NCBI GenBank assembly: GCA_965203305.1
Contig: OZ241874.1
Span: 2,542,001 to 2,606,000, forward strand
Direction: 5' to 3'
DNA: 64,000 nt
Origin: Bin80 sp965203305
GTDB taxonomy: Bacteria > Bacteroidota > Rhodothermia > Rhodothermales > Bin80
The notes under the pieces are model-generated. The model was not told where the DNA came from. It made no database searches and saw only the letters and a list, made by a program, of their open reading frames with translations. Of the stretch, positions 20,550-30,230 are shown in pieces (the stretch's first letter is position 1; each line of letters opens with the position of its first letter). Position numbers and translations under genes: made by a program.

Positions 20550-20888
20550 ATGGCAATGACAGGGAATCACAGATCTTTCTTCTTTCCCATCCCCTTTGGG
20601 ATTGCAGACAGGACTGGGGAATACTCCCGCACTGTATTTTCTCCGAACCACGCCGAGGCGGGAAATGTCGTTCTAGTCCGTCCAGAACCGGGAGAAGAAG
20701 CACCCACCTGGGGGAGACTGGTTTCTCTGGTGGATGCCGGACAGCAGGAATGGACTTGGGAGGAAGTAACTCCAGAAGAAATCTGTCAGTATATTCAGGA
20801 TTTTATTCTGGAAAACGATCCAGCACGCCCGGCACTGGAAAGTCTCCAGCCAGCAATCGCAGGTGATAATAGTCCTGTTAGTTTGTGA
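20550..20888 (+). CDS. Hypothetical protein, 112 aa
   Basis: Starts MAMTGNHRSFFFPIPFGIAD and contains NVVLVRPEPGEEAPTWGRLV, then an acidic region with EEICQYIQDFILEND. Composition is that of a real soluble protein, and another frame over the same region is less plausible. The family is unknown. It is the last gene before the ATPase cassette. Confidence 0.45.
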   Translation: MAMTGNHRSFFFPIPFGIADRTGEYSRTVFSPNHAEAGNVVLVRPEPGEEAPTWGRLVSLVDAGQQEWTWEEVTPEEICQYIQDFILENDPARPALESLQPAIAGDNSPVSL

Positions 20889-21206
20889 TACCTGAACAAG
20901 AATATCAGGCGAAAAGCAACCAAAACCTGCCTTCAAGATGTTCTCAGTGTAAGCTCAGAACGGAGGGGCATCCGGGGAGGTATCTGGGGAAGGGTAACTA
21001 TTGAGAGTCCTTTTTCAAGAGGAGCAGAACAGCACTGCTTCTGCTCGTTTGGGACGGTCCGTCTTCTCCGGGAACTTGCCCAGCCAAGTACATTCAGGAT
21101 CACCCTTTTGACACGGGAACATAACAGGCTCGTATAAAGCCATCCAGAAAGTGTCCCCTTCCCTGTGAATAAGCCCTCTTTGTTCTCCCCCCGATATTAA
21201 AGGGAG
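20889..21206. other. Intergenic, no gene seen
   Basis: About 320 bp before the repeat-bounded leader of the first ATPase gene. No open frame with convincing composition; no recognisable RNA. Confidence 0.4.
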
Positions 21207-21267
21207 TTATCCAGCAAAATCCGCAAGTGTGGGAACAGACTGTGCCCCGAAGGGTAGTCTTATTTTT
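21207..21267 (+). promoter_or_regulatory. Structured leader with terminator-like hairpin before ATPase 1
   Basis: It begins with the cassette repeat TTATCCAGCAAAATCCGCA. A second stem, AGACT (21237-21241) to AGTCT (21256-21260), encloses a nested CCC-CGAA-GGG and is followed by TATTTTT, the form of a rho-independent terminator. The ATPase ATG is 18 bp downstream, so the hairpin sits in the 5' leader rather than after a gene. A near-copy precedes ATPase 4 in the same orientation. Attenuation or a short leader RNA is inferred. Confidence 0.55.
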
Positions 21268-21285
21268 GACTGATTACGACAGGAA

Positions 21286-22464
21286 ATGAGCGGGATACAA
21301 GGACTTGATGATCGGGGAGCCACCGACTACTTCCACGGGCGGAAACCAATCCTGAAAAGATTCGAAGACTTGCTGGACAAGTCCAGGGAGACCAGTGGGG
21401 GAACCATCTTCCTCGTGCAAGGCCCGCCGGGGATCGGCAAAACAGCACTTCTGGCCGAATGCTGGGAGAAGGCGGCGGAGGCTGGATGGCACGTCGCAGA
21501 GATTGACCCGGAAGACTTGTGGGATGCAGACAAGCTGCAGGAAACGCTTGGTCTCCCGCCAGAAAAAAGAACCGTGTCGCACACCGTGGAAGGAGGGGGG
21601 ACGCTGGATTTAAACCTGGTCAAGGGAGGAGCAAAACGCAGAAAAACATACGTGGTTGATACATACAGGGCTACCCCTCTGGGGCTGATAAAAAAAGCGG
21701 GTGGACCACTCCTCTTGATTCTGGACGAGGCCCAGCATTTGGGAGAAGACGGTGGTCCGCCAGAAGAGCACCGCAAGCCTGTCCGCACTCTTCTGAAAAA
21801 GATTCACAATGGCGGGATCGGTAAGCCCGTCATCCTGCTGGCGGGCGGGTTGGGGAGGACCCATGCCGCATTCAGAGCACTGGGGATATCCCGAATGAAA
21901 GAGAACAGTAAATTCGATATGGAACTATTGGAGAAGGAGGAAGAGCGGTTGATCATCCGGGACTGGCTCAAGAAAGCGGGGGAAGCGACAGGAGATGTCA
22001 CACACTGGATAGACACGATCACCACAGAGACATACCAGTGGCCCAGGCATGTTGATTCCTACGCACGGAATGCCGCCCGTCTAATCAAGGACAACCATGG
22101 GCAGATGACGGAGGACCTGTTGCGTTCCGTCATGGAAGAAGGACGGGCAAATCGGATGGAATACTATAAAGGCCGACTGGATGGGGTGGACAACGATGAC
22201 ATCCTCCGCTTGGTGAAGATATTTCGTAATGCGCAGGAACATGTCCCCCAAAAAGAGCTTTTGGAGAAATTGGGCGAAGCCGTGTTTTCACAAGTGGTCA
22301 GTCAAGGCGTTCTCTACCGTAAAAATGGCTTCTACACGATCCCCATCCCGTCCCTGCACAAGTACCTGACGGAACGCGCTGCGCATATCCGTGAGGTGGA
22401 AGCACGCCGCAGACGAGATCGTATGGACAGTGATCGGGACACAGACATGGGGATGGAAAGATAA
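21286..22464 (+). CDS. P-loop ATPase paralogue 1
   Basis: 392 residues. N-terminal signature DRGATDYFHGRKPIL, Walker A GPPGIGKTALL (about 46-56), Walker B PLLLILDEAQ (about 141-150), a sensor-like VILLAGGLG, then a helical lid and a winged-helix-like end (GVLYRKNGFYTIPIPSLHKY). The tail ends SDRDTDMGMER. This is an AAA_16/NLR-like NTPase core with no attached effector. It lacks the long hydrophilic linker of paralogues 3 and 4 (at 50803 and 52501). Cellular role unknown; stand-alone ATPases of this type occur near defence genes, and two restriction-type genes are in the window. Confidence 0.8.
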   Translation: MSGIQGLDDRGATDYFHGRKPILKRFEDLLDKSRETSGGTIFLVQGPPGIGKTALLAECWEKAAEAGWHVAEIDPEDLWDADKLQETLGLPPEKRTVSHTVEGGGTLDLNLVKGGAKRRKTYVVDTYRATPLGLIKKAGGPLLLILDEAQHLGEDGGPPEEHRKPVRTLLKKIHNGGIGKPVILLAGGLGRTHAAFRALGISRMKENSKFDMELLEKEEERLIIRDWLKKAGEATGDVTHWIDTITTETYQWPRHVDSYARNAARLIKDNHGQMTEDLLRSVMEEGRANRMEYYKGRLDGVDNDDILRLVKIFRNAQEHVPQKELLEKLGEAVFSQVVSQGVLYRKNGFYTIPIPSLHKYLTERAAHIREVEARRRRDRMDSDRDTDMGMER

Positions 22465-22484
22465 TACTCTCTCCCGGTTCCCGC

Positions 22485-22501
22485 CTTGCGGATTTTGCGG
22501 G
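22485..22501 (-). repeat. Cassette repeat, inverted copy after ATPase 1
   Basis: cttgcggattttgcggg is the inverse of the repeat preceding ATPase 1 (21207-21228). The gene is therefore bracketed by inverted copies about 1.28 kb apart, as ATPase 4 is. Confidence 0.6.
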
Positions 22502-22520
22502 AAAATTCCCAAAAGAAAAG

Positions 22521-22640
22521 GAATTACCCAGAAGAGTCCACAATACCCAAATCTGGGAAAGGAAACCTGATCAGGATACTCCACAGAGCAGAGACACTTC
22601 CGGCAAGAATCAAGACACAGATATGAGCCTGGAGTGGCAG
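22521..22640 (+). pseudogene. Relic of an ATPase-family C-terminal tail
   Basis: Two frames together give STIPKSGKGN and then QDTPQSRDTS followed by NQDTDMSLE, which match the tail of paralogue 4 (PTIRKSEKDN, then PPPGRDPSNSDQDTDMGMER). No ATPase core precedes it, so it is the leftover 3' end of a further paralogue or of a tail lost from ATPase 1. Confidence 0.55.
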
Positions 22641-22708
22641 GTGCTGTGTGTGCACGCCAGTCGGGAATGGGGCTGATTGGGAACACCGGCATCTGTTTTG
22701 CGTCCAAG

Positions 22709-22731
22709 CTTGGATGATCTCCAAGTTTTTT
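22709..22731 (+). terminator. Intrinsic-terminator-like hairpin abutting ATPase 2 start
   Basis: Perfect 6-bp stem CTTGGA / TCCAAG with a 5-base loop, followed by six T residues ending four bases before the ATG at 22736. The position is unusual for an ordinary terminator and suggests attenuation of ATPase 2. The alternative is termination of the ATPase 1 transcript, with ATPase 2 initiating elsewhere. Confidence 0.6.
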
Positions 22732-22735
22732 CGCC

Positions 22736-23938
22736 ATGCTTCACCCCGAACCTCCCAGAAAAGATACAGTGCCACCGCCCGATCCTGAGATTGCAGATGA
22801 TCGCGGGGAGACAAAGTATTTCCATGGTCGGGAGAAGGAGGTGGGGTGCTTCCTGAGGAAATTGTCCGAATCAAAGGACCGGAAAATCGGGACAATCTTT
22901 CTTGTTCAGGGGCCTCCTGGCGTGGGCAAAACCGCTCTGCTGGCGGAGTGCAGGAAGCGGGCAGAACAGGAGGGCTGGAGTACTGCCGATATCCGGCCCG
23001 GGGCACTCTGGGACAATATGATCCTGCGGGAATGCTTGGGAATAGCCAGAAAAAGGTTGAAGAACCTTACGGTTGGGGCAAGTGTCAATGGAGTGGGACT
23101 AGAGGTTGGGCCGGGTTTTGACGAGAATGCGTCTACTCCAATCCAGATACTTCAGAGCAAGAAAGCCCCCTTGCTGCTCGTACTTGATGAGGCGCAACGG
23201 CTTGGGGATACCAGACTGATTCCTGATGAAAAGCGGGAAGCGGTAACCTCAATTCTTGAGTATATCCACAACGGGAAGATGGACAGACCTCTGGTACTGC
23301 TGGCCGGCGGGCTGGGGAATACACTCTCCTCCTTCCATTCCCTGCATATATCCCGATTCAAGAATAATTGTTATTTCGAGATGGAGGCATTAACGAAGGA
23401 CAAGGAGCAGGCCGTGATCCGGGACTGGCTGGTAGAGGCAGGAAGGGCAAAAGGAGATATCGCTGAATGGGCAGATGCCATCTCCAGGGAGACATATGGA
23501 TGGGGACACCATATCATCTCCTATATCCAGCCTGCTCTGGATTATTTGGACGGGAATGACAGAAAGATGACTAGGGAGGGGCTGGCATCTGTCCTGGAGA
23601 AGGGCCGCGAAAACCGCAGACAATACCATGAAGATCGTCTGAGTGGCTTCACTGCAAAAGAGTGCCGGAGCCTTGCCAGGATCCTGGCAGAGAGCTCTGA
23701 GGAGGGCTGCGTAGAGCAGGAAGAGGTTGTAGAACAGCTGGACAGAGAGTATGGGGTGGGGAAAGGAGAAGAAATCCTCTTCCGGGCACTGCCTAAGGGC
23801 ATCTTTTACCTTAACAAGAAACTGCGATGTTATTCCGTCCCCATCCCGTCCATGCGGGATTTTATAGTAAAGAATTTCCCCCCGAAAGAGATTTCGGAAC
23901 AACAGCCGGAGTCCAAAAACCGGTCTGTGCCGGAATAG
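22736..23938 (+). CDS. P-loop ATPase paralogue 2
   Basis: 400 residues with DRGETKYFHGREKEV, Walker A GPPGVGKTALL, Walker B PLLLVLDEAQ and LLAGGLGNT, then a lid and a winged-helix-like end (LPKGIFYLNKKLRCYSVPIP). It is the most divergent of the four. The stop TAG at 23936-23938 falls within the hydrophilic tail: the same frame continues for 30 residues with the family tail features EKEGSQREPENRQPS, so the tail was probably shortened by a nonsense change. The ATPase core is unaffected. It lies about 270 bp after paralogue 1 in the same direction. Confidence 0.8.
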   Translation: MLHPEPPRKDTVPPPDPEIADDRGETKYFHGREKEVGCFLRKLSESKDRKIGTIFLVQGPPGVGKTALLAECRKRAEQEGWSTADIRPGALWDNMILRECLGIARKRLKNLTVGASVNGVGLEVGPGFDENASTPIQILQSKKAPLLLVLDEAQRLGDTRLIPDEKREAVTSILEYIHNGKMDRPLVLLAGGLGNTLSSFHSLHISRFKNNCYFEMEALTKDKEQAVIRDWLVEAGRAKGDIAEWADAISRETYGWGHHIISYIQPALDYLDGNDRKMTREGLASVLEKGRENRRQYHEDRLSGFTAKECRSLARILAESSEEGCVEQEEVVEQLDREYGVGKGEEILFRALPKGIFYLNKKLRCYSVPIPSMRDFIVKNFPPKEISEQQPESKNRSVPE

Positions 23939-24031
23939 TTTTCAGAGGCGGATCCCGAGAAGGAGGGGTCCCAGAGGGAACCGGAAAATAGACAGCCCTC
24001 CCGGAAAAAGAGGAGGGAAAAGAATCCATGA
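23939..24031 (+). pseudogene. Untranslated remainder of ATPase 2 tail
   Basis: In-frame continuation after the TAG, encoding a charged segment (EKEGSQREPENRQ) homologous to EKEDSQKEPENH of paralogue 3 and SQKETGNH of paralogue 4, up to a TGA at 24029-24031. It does not reach the DTDMGMER end. Confidence 0.5.
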
Positions 24032-24121
24032 CAGCTGATGTCAAGCCATTACTGCAGGAGGAGTATGGTGCCATTTTCTCAGAATTGAGATTGCCGACAA
24101 GATTTATATCCTTCACCGATT

Positions 24122-24856
24122 ATGTCCATTGCAAAGAACCTGAACATTCTTCTTCTTCAGATACGCAAGCCGGATGATCCGATGCGTATTGGCGAGGTGG
24201 CTGCATTTGCAGAATCCATGGATACCCCGCCTGAACGAATTACCACGCGTGATTTGATTCACAACCCGCCTTCCCCGGAAATTCTGCGCAATGCAGATCT
24301 GGTATTGATCGGAGGTGCCGGAGATTACTCGGTTCCAAAAGGTGGAGCATGGCTTGAGCGGGCACTGGATGACATGCGATCACTCTACACAAAACGCAAG
24401 CCTGTATTCGCGTCATGCTGGGGGTTTCAGGCAGTAGCTGCGGCTCTGGGAGGCTCTGTAGCCACCGACTCCAGATTTGCTGAACTGGGAACCCTAAAAC
24501 TCTCACTGACCAAAGAAGGAAAGGATGATCCTGTCTTCAGAAATTTGGGATCCAGATTCCTGGCACATGTTGGGCACCAGGATACCGTGATTCAACTTCC
24601 TGAAAATGCCGTTCTGCTGGCAAGCAGTGATCGCGGTGTAAACCATGCATTCCGCATGCCAGATGCGCCCATCTACTGCACCCAGTTCCATCCAGAGCTT
24701 AACCGGCATATAATGATCCAGAGATTGAATACCTACCCGGAGTACACAGAACTTATCCTTGGCATACCTTTGGAAGAATTGACCAAAAATCTCAGGGAAA
24801 CTCCAGAGGCAAATCGCCTCATCCGAGAATTTATTCACCATGTATTCAGAGGCTGA
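24122..24856 (+). CDS. Class I glutamine amidotransferase
   Basis: 244 residues with the class I amidotransferase triad: nucleophile in FASCWGFQAVAAA, and His/Glu in CTQFHPEL. The oxyanion region is LIGGAGDYSV. It has no synthetase domain, so it is a stand-alone GATase resembling the GMP synthase glutaminase-like peptidases. The ammonia acceptor is unknown. The intact guaA at 42011 shows this is not its GATase subunit. Convergent with the downstream antiporter gene. Confidence 0.85.
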   Translation: MSIAKNLNILLLQIRKPDDPMRIGEVAAFAESMDTPPERITTRDLIHNPPSPEILRNADLVLIGGAGDYSVPKGGAWLERALDDMRSLYTKRKPVFASCWGFQAVAAALGGSVATDSRFAELGTLKLSLTKEGKDDPVFRNLGSRFLAHVGHQDTVIQLPENAVLLASSDRGVNHAFRMPDAPIYCTQFHPELNRHIMIQRLNTYPEYTELILGIPLEELTKNLRETPEANRLIREFIHHVFRG

Positions 24857-24960
24857 CCAAGCCTCTTCTCTTGACCGCCGCTCGCTTTTGATACCCTGCA
24901 AAGAGGGCCCGAAGAGATCCTGCCACAATAACGATCATTGCCGGATCCCGCCTGGCAAAA

Positions 24961-26382
24961 TCAGGTCAGAATCCCGGCAATCAGAAACGCACAGAAAGAT
25001 ATGCCTGCCACTAGGGCAGAATATGGCAACTGGGTGTTCACATGGTCTACATGATCACATGCAGAGGCCATGGAAGATATAATAGATGTGTCCGACAATG
25101 GAGACGCATGATCTCCATACACCCCTCCCGACAAGACAGCACCAAGCATCAGTGCCTCGGAAATGCCTAATCCCTCTGCAAGCGGCAATGCCAGGGGAAT
25201 CAGAATGGCAAATGTAGTCCATGAAGATCCAAGCGTGAAGGATACTGCGCATCCGATAACGAAAACCAGGGCGGGAAGCCACCATGTCCAGACATTTTCC
25301 CCCAGAATCGAAACGATATAGGGACCCATTTCCAGATCACGGGAAACTTGGCCAAGTGCAAAGGCCAGAGCCAGAAGTGCGACTACGCCAACCAGACCTG
25401 AGGCTCCCTTGATTACATAATCTGCAGTTTTCGCAGGAGGTAGCAGCAGCTCTCCCTGCCTAGGTATCATGTAAACAATCAGAGCGACGAACACTGCAGC
25501 CCCTACGGCCCACAGTACTGCCGTAGATCCGCTTCCCTCCATCAGATTGCCTTCGCCTGTTATATACAGACTGATAAAGATCATCCCGATCATGACGAAG
25601 ACAGGAATCAGGAAATCATACACCCGCCCTGCTCCCGGCTTGATCGGCTCCAGTCCAGCTACCTCATCGGCAATCATTGGGCTGGATCCTTCCCGAATCA
25701 ATTTTCCAGTTGTCGCTGCCCGATGCTCTGCTCTGCGCATGGCCCCAAACCCCCATCCGGTCAGAGCAAGGAACAGTGCAAACAGAATAGCCAGAATGGA
25801 AAAGAAATTATACGGAAGCGCACTGATCAGAGTCCCTACCGCGTTTGTTTCTTGCCCCTGCACAAGCAGCAGGCCGAGTACGAATGCTCCCCAGCCGTTG
25901 AGGGGAATTGCCATACATACAGGGGCACTGGTTGCATCACAGTAGTACGCCAGTTTTTCCCGTGGCAACTTCAGACGATCAAAAAACGGACGACTGAGAG
26001 TGCCAACGATCAGGGATGTGATGCTTGACTCCACAAAGACCAGCAGCCCAGTAAACCAGGCGAGCAGTTCCACGCCTCTCCGTGTCTTTGCGATTCCCGC
26101 CTTCTGGACGGCCTGTACGAAAGCAGCTACTCCACCCGATACCTGAACCAGTGCGATCAACCCTCCAACCAGAAGGCTGAACAGCAGAATTTTAGTGTTT
26201 GACGGTTCCGCGAATACCCCCACAATCACATCCGCCATCTGGCCCAGTCCTGCAACTGGATTCCCTCCAGCCAGAATAGTGGTCCCGACCCAGATCCCTG
26301 CCACAAGAGAGAGAAATACCTGCCGTGTCCAGAGTGCCAAGCCTATGGCAATCAAGGGAGGTAGCAGAACCACCCAATCCAT
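24961..26382 (-). CDS. NhaC-family Na+/H+ antiporter
   Basis: 473 residues with about 11-12 hydrophobic segments, starting MDWVVLLPPLIAIGLALWTR. Characteristic blocks are VFVESSITSLIVGTLSRP, APVCMAIPLNGWGAFVLG and the late FTLGSSWTTFAILIPLA followed by GGVYGDHASPLSDTS. It exchanges sodium and protons across the inner membrane. The stop of the upstream thioredoxin-like gene lies 8 bp before its start, so they form one operon. Confidence 0.88.
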   Translation of the reverse strand: MDWVVLLPPLIAIGLALWTRQVFLSLVAGIWVGTTILAGGNPVAGLGQMADVIVGVFAEPSNTKILLFSLLVGGLIALVQVSGGVAAFVQAVQKAGIAKTRRGVELLAWFTGLLVFVESSITSLIVGTLSRPFFDRLKLPREKLAYYCDATSAPVCMAIPLNGWGAFVLGLLLVQGQETNAVGTLISALPYNFFSILAILFALFLALTGWGFGAMRRAEHRAATTGKLIREGSSPMIADEVAGLEPIKPGAGRVYDFLIPVFVMIGMIFISLYITGEGNLMEGSGSTAVLWAVGAAVFVALIVYMIPRQGELLLPPAKTADYVIKGASGLVGVVALLALAFALGQVSRDLEMGPYIVSILGENVWTWWLPALVFVIGCAVSFTLGSSWTTFAILIPLALPLAEGLGISEALMLGAVLSGGVYGDHASPLSDTSIISSMASACDHVDHVNTQLPYSALVAGISFCAFLIAGILT

Positions 26383-26390
26383 CTGTCAGA

Positions 26391-26954
26391 TTACTTCCAC
26401 TTGATATTGCAACCCATAGACGGACGCTGGGGCATGGTGACGACTCCAAGTTCCAGCAGCTCATCCACTGCCTGCAGAAACTCTTTGCCTGTTGCCTGAC
26501 CAGCCCCCGGACGAGTTTCATCAAACCGCCCCCGGTAGGCCAGTCGGAGTTTTGCATCGTACAGAAAGAAGTCAGGGGTACACTCTGCGCCGTATGCCCT
26601 GGCAACAGACTGGGACTCATCATACAGATACGGGAAGGGATACTTCCGGTCCGCTGCTCGTTTGCCCATTGCCTCAAATGAATCATCTGGATACTGTATT
26701 GCATCATTACTGCTGATCCCAACAAGGTTTACCCCCTTCTCCTTGCAGACCTGCGCAACATTGACCAGTGCCTCCTCAATATGGATTACAAATGGACAAT
26801 GGTTGCACATGAAGACAACAGCAAGTGGAGCACCATCAGAAATCTCGTCCAGACTCAGTGTGCCGTTGCCTCCAGATTGAGGGTTGCTGACCGGCAGATC
26901 AAATGCGGGAGCTTCCGACCCCAGTTCAGTCATTTTCGAGTAGACCAGTGCCAT
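26391..26954 (-). CDS. Thioredoxin-fold AhpC/TSA-like protein
   Basis: 187 residues, starting MALVYSKMTELGSEAPAFDL. The active-site segment VVFMCNHCPFVIHIE carries a CxxC pair, followed by VNLVGISSNDA and the cis-proline-type CTPDFFLYDAKL. This belongs to the thioredoxin-family/redoxin group of periplasmic or cytosolic thiol proteins. No signal peptide, so cytosolic. Cotranscribed with nhaC-like gene. Confidence 0.85.
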   Translation of the reverse strand: MALVYSKMTELGSEAPAFDLPVSNPQSGGNGTLSLDEISDGAPLAVVFMCNHCPFVIHIEEALVNVAQVCKEKGVNLVGISSNDAIQYPDDSFEAMGKRAADRKYPFPYLYDESQSVARAYGAECTPDFFLYDAKLRLAYRGRFDETRPGAGQATGKEFLQAVDELLELGVVTMPQRPSMGCNIKWK

Positions 26955-27371
26955 GAGTTTTATTCCGTGCTATATTTCCTGATGCGAGCTACGAATGAAT
27001 TATTCCAAGATGGTACTCTGGTGCAACCTTAATGTTTGCCCTCACTCCCTCCGAGCATATGCCGAAAAAGAATGCTGAGAAGAGAGATGAGAGCTATGCA
27101 GCTGGAATATGGGGATCACAAACCCAACAACGATTCCCAAAATGCCATGTCCACCTGGAAAGGCAGAAGTTCTGTCAGATCAGGAAGCAGCCAGTTTCCT
27201 CTGTCTGGGCTGTGCCAGAGATAAATGCAGTAGGGTGAACAGAAGATCCGGATGCATTCACTGCGAACCGTGGATTCACTTCCCCGGTTTTCCACGCACC
27301 CAGACCCTCTCGTGCCAGGCGACGCAGCCCAGAACAAGCCATGAGACCATCAGATACTCCCCCACAAATCA
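26955..27371. other. Intergenic, no confident gene
   Basis: Roughly 420 bp. On the minus strand a fragment reads SVHPTAFISGTAQTEE, reminiscent of a left-handed beta-helix acyltransferase repeat, but it is broken by stops within 30 codons and has no continuation. It may be a decayed gene. Nothing else is seen. Confidence 0.35.
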
Positions 27372-27405
27372 AAGCACCCCGATACGCTGCCGTACCGGGG
27401 TGCTT
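27372..27405 (-). terminator. Terminator hairpin after the T9SS protein
   Basis: Near-perfect stem AAGCACCCCG / CGGGGTGCTT extended by TACG / CGTA around a CTGC loop. It lies 36 bp past the stop of the T9SS C-terminal segment, with a T-rich stretch following on the minus strand. Confidence 0.7.
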
Positions 27406-27441
27406 CTGCCAAACTCCTGAACAGCCTTTCTGGCTATTTCT

Positions 27442-27889
27442 TTACTTCACCAGCGTCATCCGTCCGGTCTTCACATGCCTATGTTCTGCTCCGGTCGCAA
27501 TCAGCCGATACAGGTAGGTTCCGCTTGCCAGACTGCTCGCATTGAGTTCCACGCTCCGGTTCGCCCCTGCCTCAAAGTCCTGCGCTGGCAGCGTGATCAC
27601 CTTCCGTCCCAGCATGTCTACAATCTGGATCTGCACCCGTGCATTCTCTGGCAGGTCAAACTGGATTCTTGTGCCCGGATTGAACGGATTCGGATAGTTG
27701 CCATGCAGCGCAAACTCCGTCGGAAGCTCTGTACTCTCCTCCACCCCGGTCACCGTCTGTACCGGGACGATCTCTCCATTCCTGTCCACTCCCAGGATCG
27801 TCAGATCATTCCGCATCCCGGACAGGTTCAGCACCAGCGTCTGCCCTCCATACCCATACAGGTCCAGTTCGTAGAACTCCTCTAAACGC
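27442..27889 (-). pseudogene. C-terminal part of giant surface protein with T9SS sorting domain
   Basis: About 148 native residues. NYPNPFNPGTRIQFDLPENA, then VDMLGRKV and SLASGTYLYRLIA, then GRMTLVK at the end: a type A type IX secretion sorting domain, which directs proteins across the outer membrane and is removed on export. It is separated from its N-terminal body (30231-35095) by an IS1634-like element; joining the two restores ALRLEEFYELDLYGYG in frame. The apparent ATG at 27900 lies in the IS end and is not the native start. Without a signal peptide this piece cannot be exported. Confidence 0.85.
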
Positions 27890-28084
27890 AAGTTCGCCAT
27901 GATTCTTTAAAAATCCGGTTTTCGCGGAAATTCTTCTCCATTTTGCCTTAATAATTCCACTTATTTGCCTGTTTTGGTTTCATTACTTTCGTATTTGCCC
28001 CGTTTTCCCTTATTTATTACGGGTTTGCTCTCCAGAACCCCGTTGTAGTATACCGTATTTTTTTCCGGGAACCTCCCCCCGGAT

Positions 28085-29986
28085 ATGCGGTTTAAATTTG
28101 GGATCAACCACCACGGCATGTTCCTCTTCCGAGCCCCCTACCGCCTCAAGACAGGAGAGAAAGGATTCCGATTCTATCTGTCCTACTGCAAACGGGTCAA
28201 CGGCATCCCCAAACGAAAAACGCTGTTTTGCCTCGGCAAAGATGTGGATCTGTCCGAGGAAGAGATCCAAGCCTTTGGGGCTCATGTGAAGGCGCACATG
28301 GACGGAGCACCTCGGCTGGACTTTGCGGAACAGCGTCCGTTCTTTCGGGATCTGGTTCAGCAGATTGCGCAAAACCTGGTGGAGCGTGGCTGTGAGGTGG
28401 GAACCCCCCGCACGCCGGCAGAGCGTGTGGTGAGTTTTCTTCGGCTTTCGCATCCCGGTTCCGGCACGGTTGGGGGCGAGCGTCTGCTCCTGTCCCTGTT
28501 TCATCGGGTTGGCTTTGATTGCTTGTTGCTGGATTTGGGATGTACCGAAGAGCAGGTGAAGCTGATCTATGTGATGGTCATTGGCAAGATGCTGAGTCCG
28601 GGCAGCGAGCGGCACACCCATGACTGGCTCACCTCCACCTCTGCCATTCTGGAGCTTCTGCATCTTCCTGTACCGAGTCTGAACACCCTGTACCGGACGG
28701 TGGATCTGCTGAACCGGCACCGGGACGAGATTCTCTCGTGGCTCTATGAGAGGGCACAGTCCACGCTTCCTTTCGGGGGAAAGATCATTCTGTATGATCT
28801 GACCAACACGCCGTATTACGGGAAGGAGAAGGGACAATACCTGCGGCACGGGCGGAGCAAGAACAAGCGGAGTGATCTTCGGCAAACGTCTCTTTCGGTG
28901 TCCATGAGCGGGAACGGGATGCCCTGCGGGATGGAGATTCTGCCGGGGAATGTGAGCGAGCCTGGCACCTTGGCTGGTGTTCTGGAGAAGCTGGGGGACG
29001 AGGATTCGACTTTGGTCATGGATGCCGGGATCTGCACGGATGGGAATGTGGCTCTCATGCAGGAGAAGGGCTTTGACTGGGTCGGCATAGAGCGCAGCAG
29101 CACGCCGCCTGTTCCCACGGGACCTGCGGATGCCCGGTTTGAGACGGGGGGCGGAAGGCAGATCAAGGCGTGGGAGCTGTCCGAAGAGAATGGCGAACGA
29201 CGCGTGTACATTTACAGTGAGGCGAAGGCAAAGACGGAGTTGCAGATCAAGCAGCGGCGGTGTGAGGCGTATGAGAAGGCACTGGACAAATTGCGGGAGG
29301 GACTGTCCAAACCCGGGTGTGTCAAGAAATTTGCTCCGGTGCAGAGACGGGTGACGCGTCTGGAACGCGACCACCCGCACGTGGCATATCTCTACGATGT
29401 GGAGGTGATTCGCAACGAAGAGACCGACTATGCGGACACGATTCGGGTAACCCGTCTTCCGGCGCATGCGTCGTGGATGCGGGCCTGTGGCGGGTATGTG
29501 ATCCGCACCAGTCATCTGGACTGGTCCCTCCGGGAGGTGGCCCAGACCTACTGGCGACAGTATGAGGTGGAGCATGTCTTTCGCTCCATGAAATCCGAGT
29601 TTGGACTGGGGCCCATTTATCACAGCAAGGACGAGCGGATTGAGGGGCATCTGTTTCTTGCGCTGCTGGGGGTCTGCTTTGCACAGATGATCCGAATCCC
29701 GCTCAAGGCCTAGGGCATCTCGTCCAGCTGGAGTACGATTCGGAAGCACCTCAACAAGATTCAGCGCATCATCACCAAATTCCACCAACTCCTACAGCGG
29801 TACCTGATCACACGGATGGATCAGGATCTGACCCCGTTCGTGCAGCAGATCTTTCGGATTCTGGGGATCCTGTATGATCCCGAGAAGACGAAGGGAGAGG
29901 AGCGGGGGCGGGATGGTCCCGAAGAAAAATCACCAGCGAAAGAATGTACGCTGCTTCCCGAAGAGGAAAAGCCTCCTGATTCATGA
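28085..29986 (+). pseudogene. IS1634-family transposase with amber codon
   Basis: A 633-codon frame broken once by TAG at 29711-29713. The 542-residue upstream part has the IS1634/IS4-like features: KIILYDLTNTPYYGKEKG (first Asp), DSTLVMDAGICTDGN (second Asp) and the YWRQYEVEHVFRSMKSEFG motif (YREK-like, with the Glu). The remaining 90 codons continue in frame as helices and an acidic tail. The nonsense lies after all catalytic residues, so a truncated but active protein is conceivable. Confidence 0.85.
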
Positions 29987-30016
29987 AACAGGCAGGATTC
30001 TTGCCGAGAAAAAAAC

Positions 30017-30043
30017 AGCACTCCGCAGGGAGCGGGGAGTGCT
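30017..30043. terminator. Hairpin after the transposase gene
   Basis: AGCACTCC / GGAGTGCT stem with an 11-base loop, 30 bp past the transposase stop. It lacks a strong T-run, so termination is uncertain. Confidence 0.4.
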
Positions 30044-30230
30044 ATGCCCATCCGCCATTCGCCAGGCAGACTCTCGGCGTACTTTGCCGGAAAAACGGCA
30101 CAGAACGAAGAGAACAGCCACCATGATCTGACCTGCGAAGTTGATGGAACCTGTGGACTACGAAAAAATCATCCCAAAAAAGGGAACAGGGGAGCTGTGT
30201 CCGATTGTTGAACTATGCTGTGGCAAACTA

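Larger units (their letters stand above)
27890..30230. mobile_element. IS1634-like element (about 2.34 kb)
   Basis: Boundaries were set by restoring the host reading frame. The ends are weakly inverted (AAGTTCGCCA on the left, inverse of TAGTTTGCCA on the right). The likely 4-bp duplication is imperfect, acgc (27886-27889) against gcgc (30231-30234). The transposase carries a nonsense codon, so this is an older insertion than the IS66 and ISL3 elements. It lies antisense to the host gene. Confidence 0.7.

Noticed and set aside
27890..27900. ATG 27900 as start of the T9SS fragment
   Set aside because: It lies inside the IS1634-like end; the native gene is joined from 30231 onward.
28010..29788. 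592-aa minus-strand ORF
   Set aside because: Antisense to the IS1634-like transposase; no motif.
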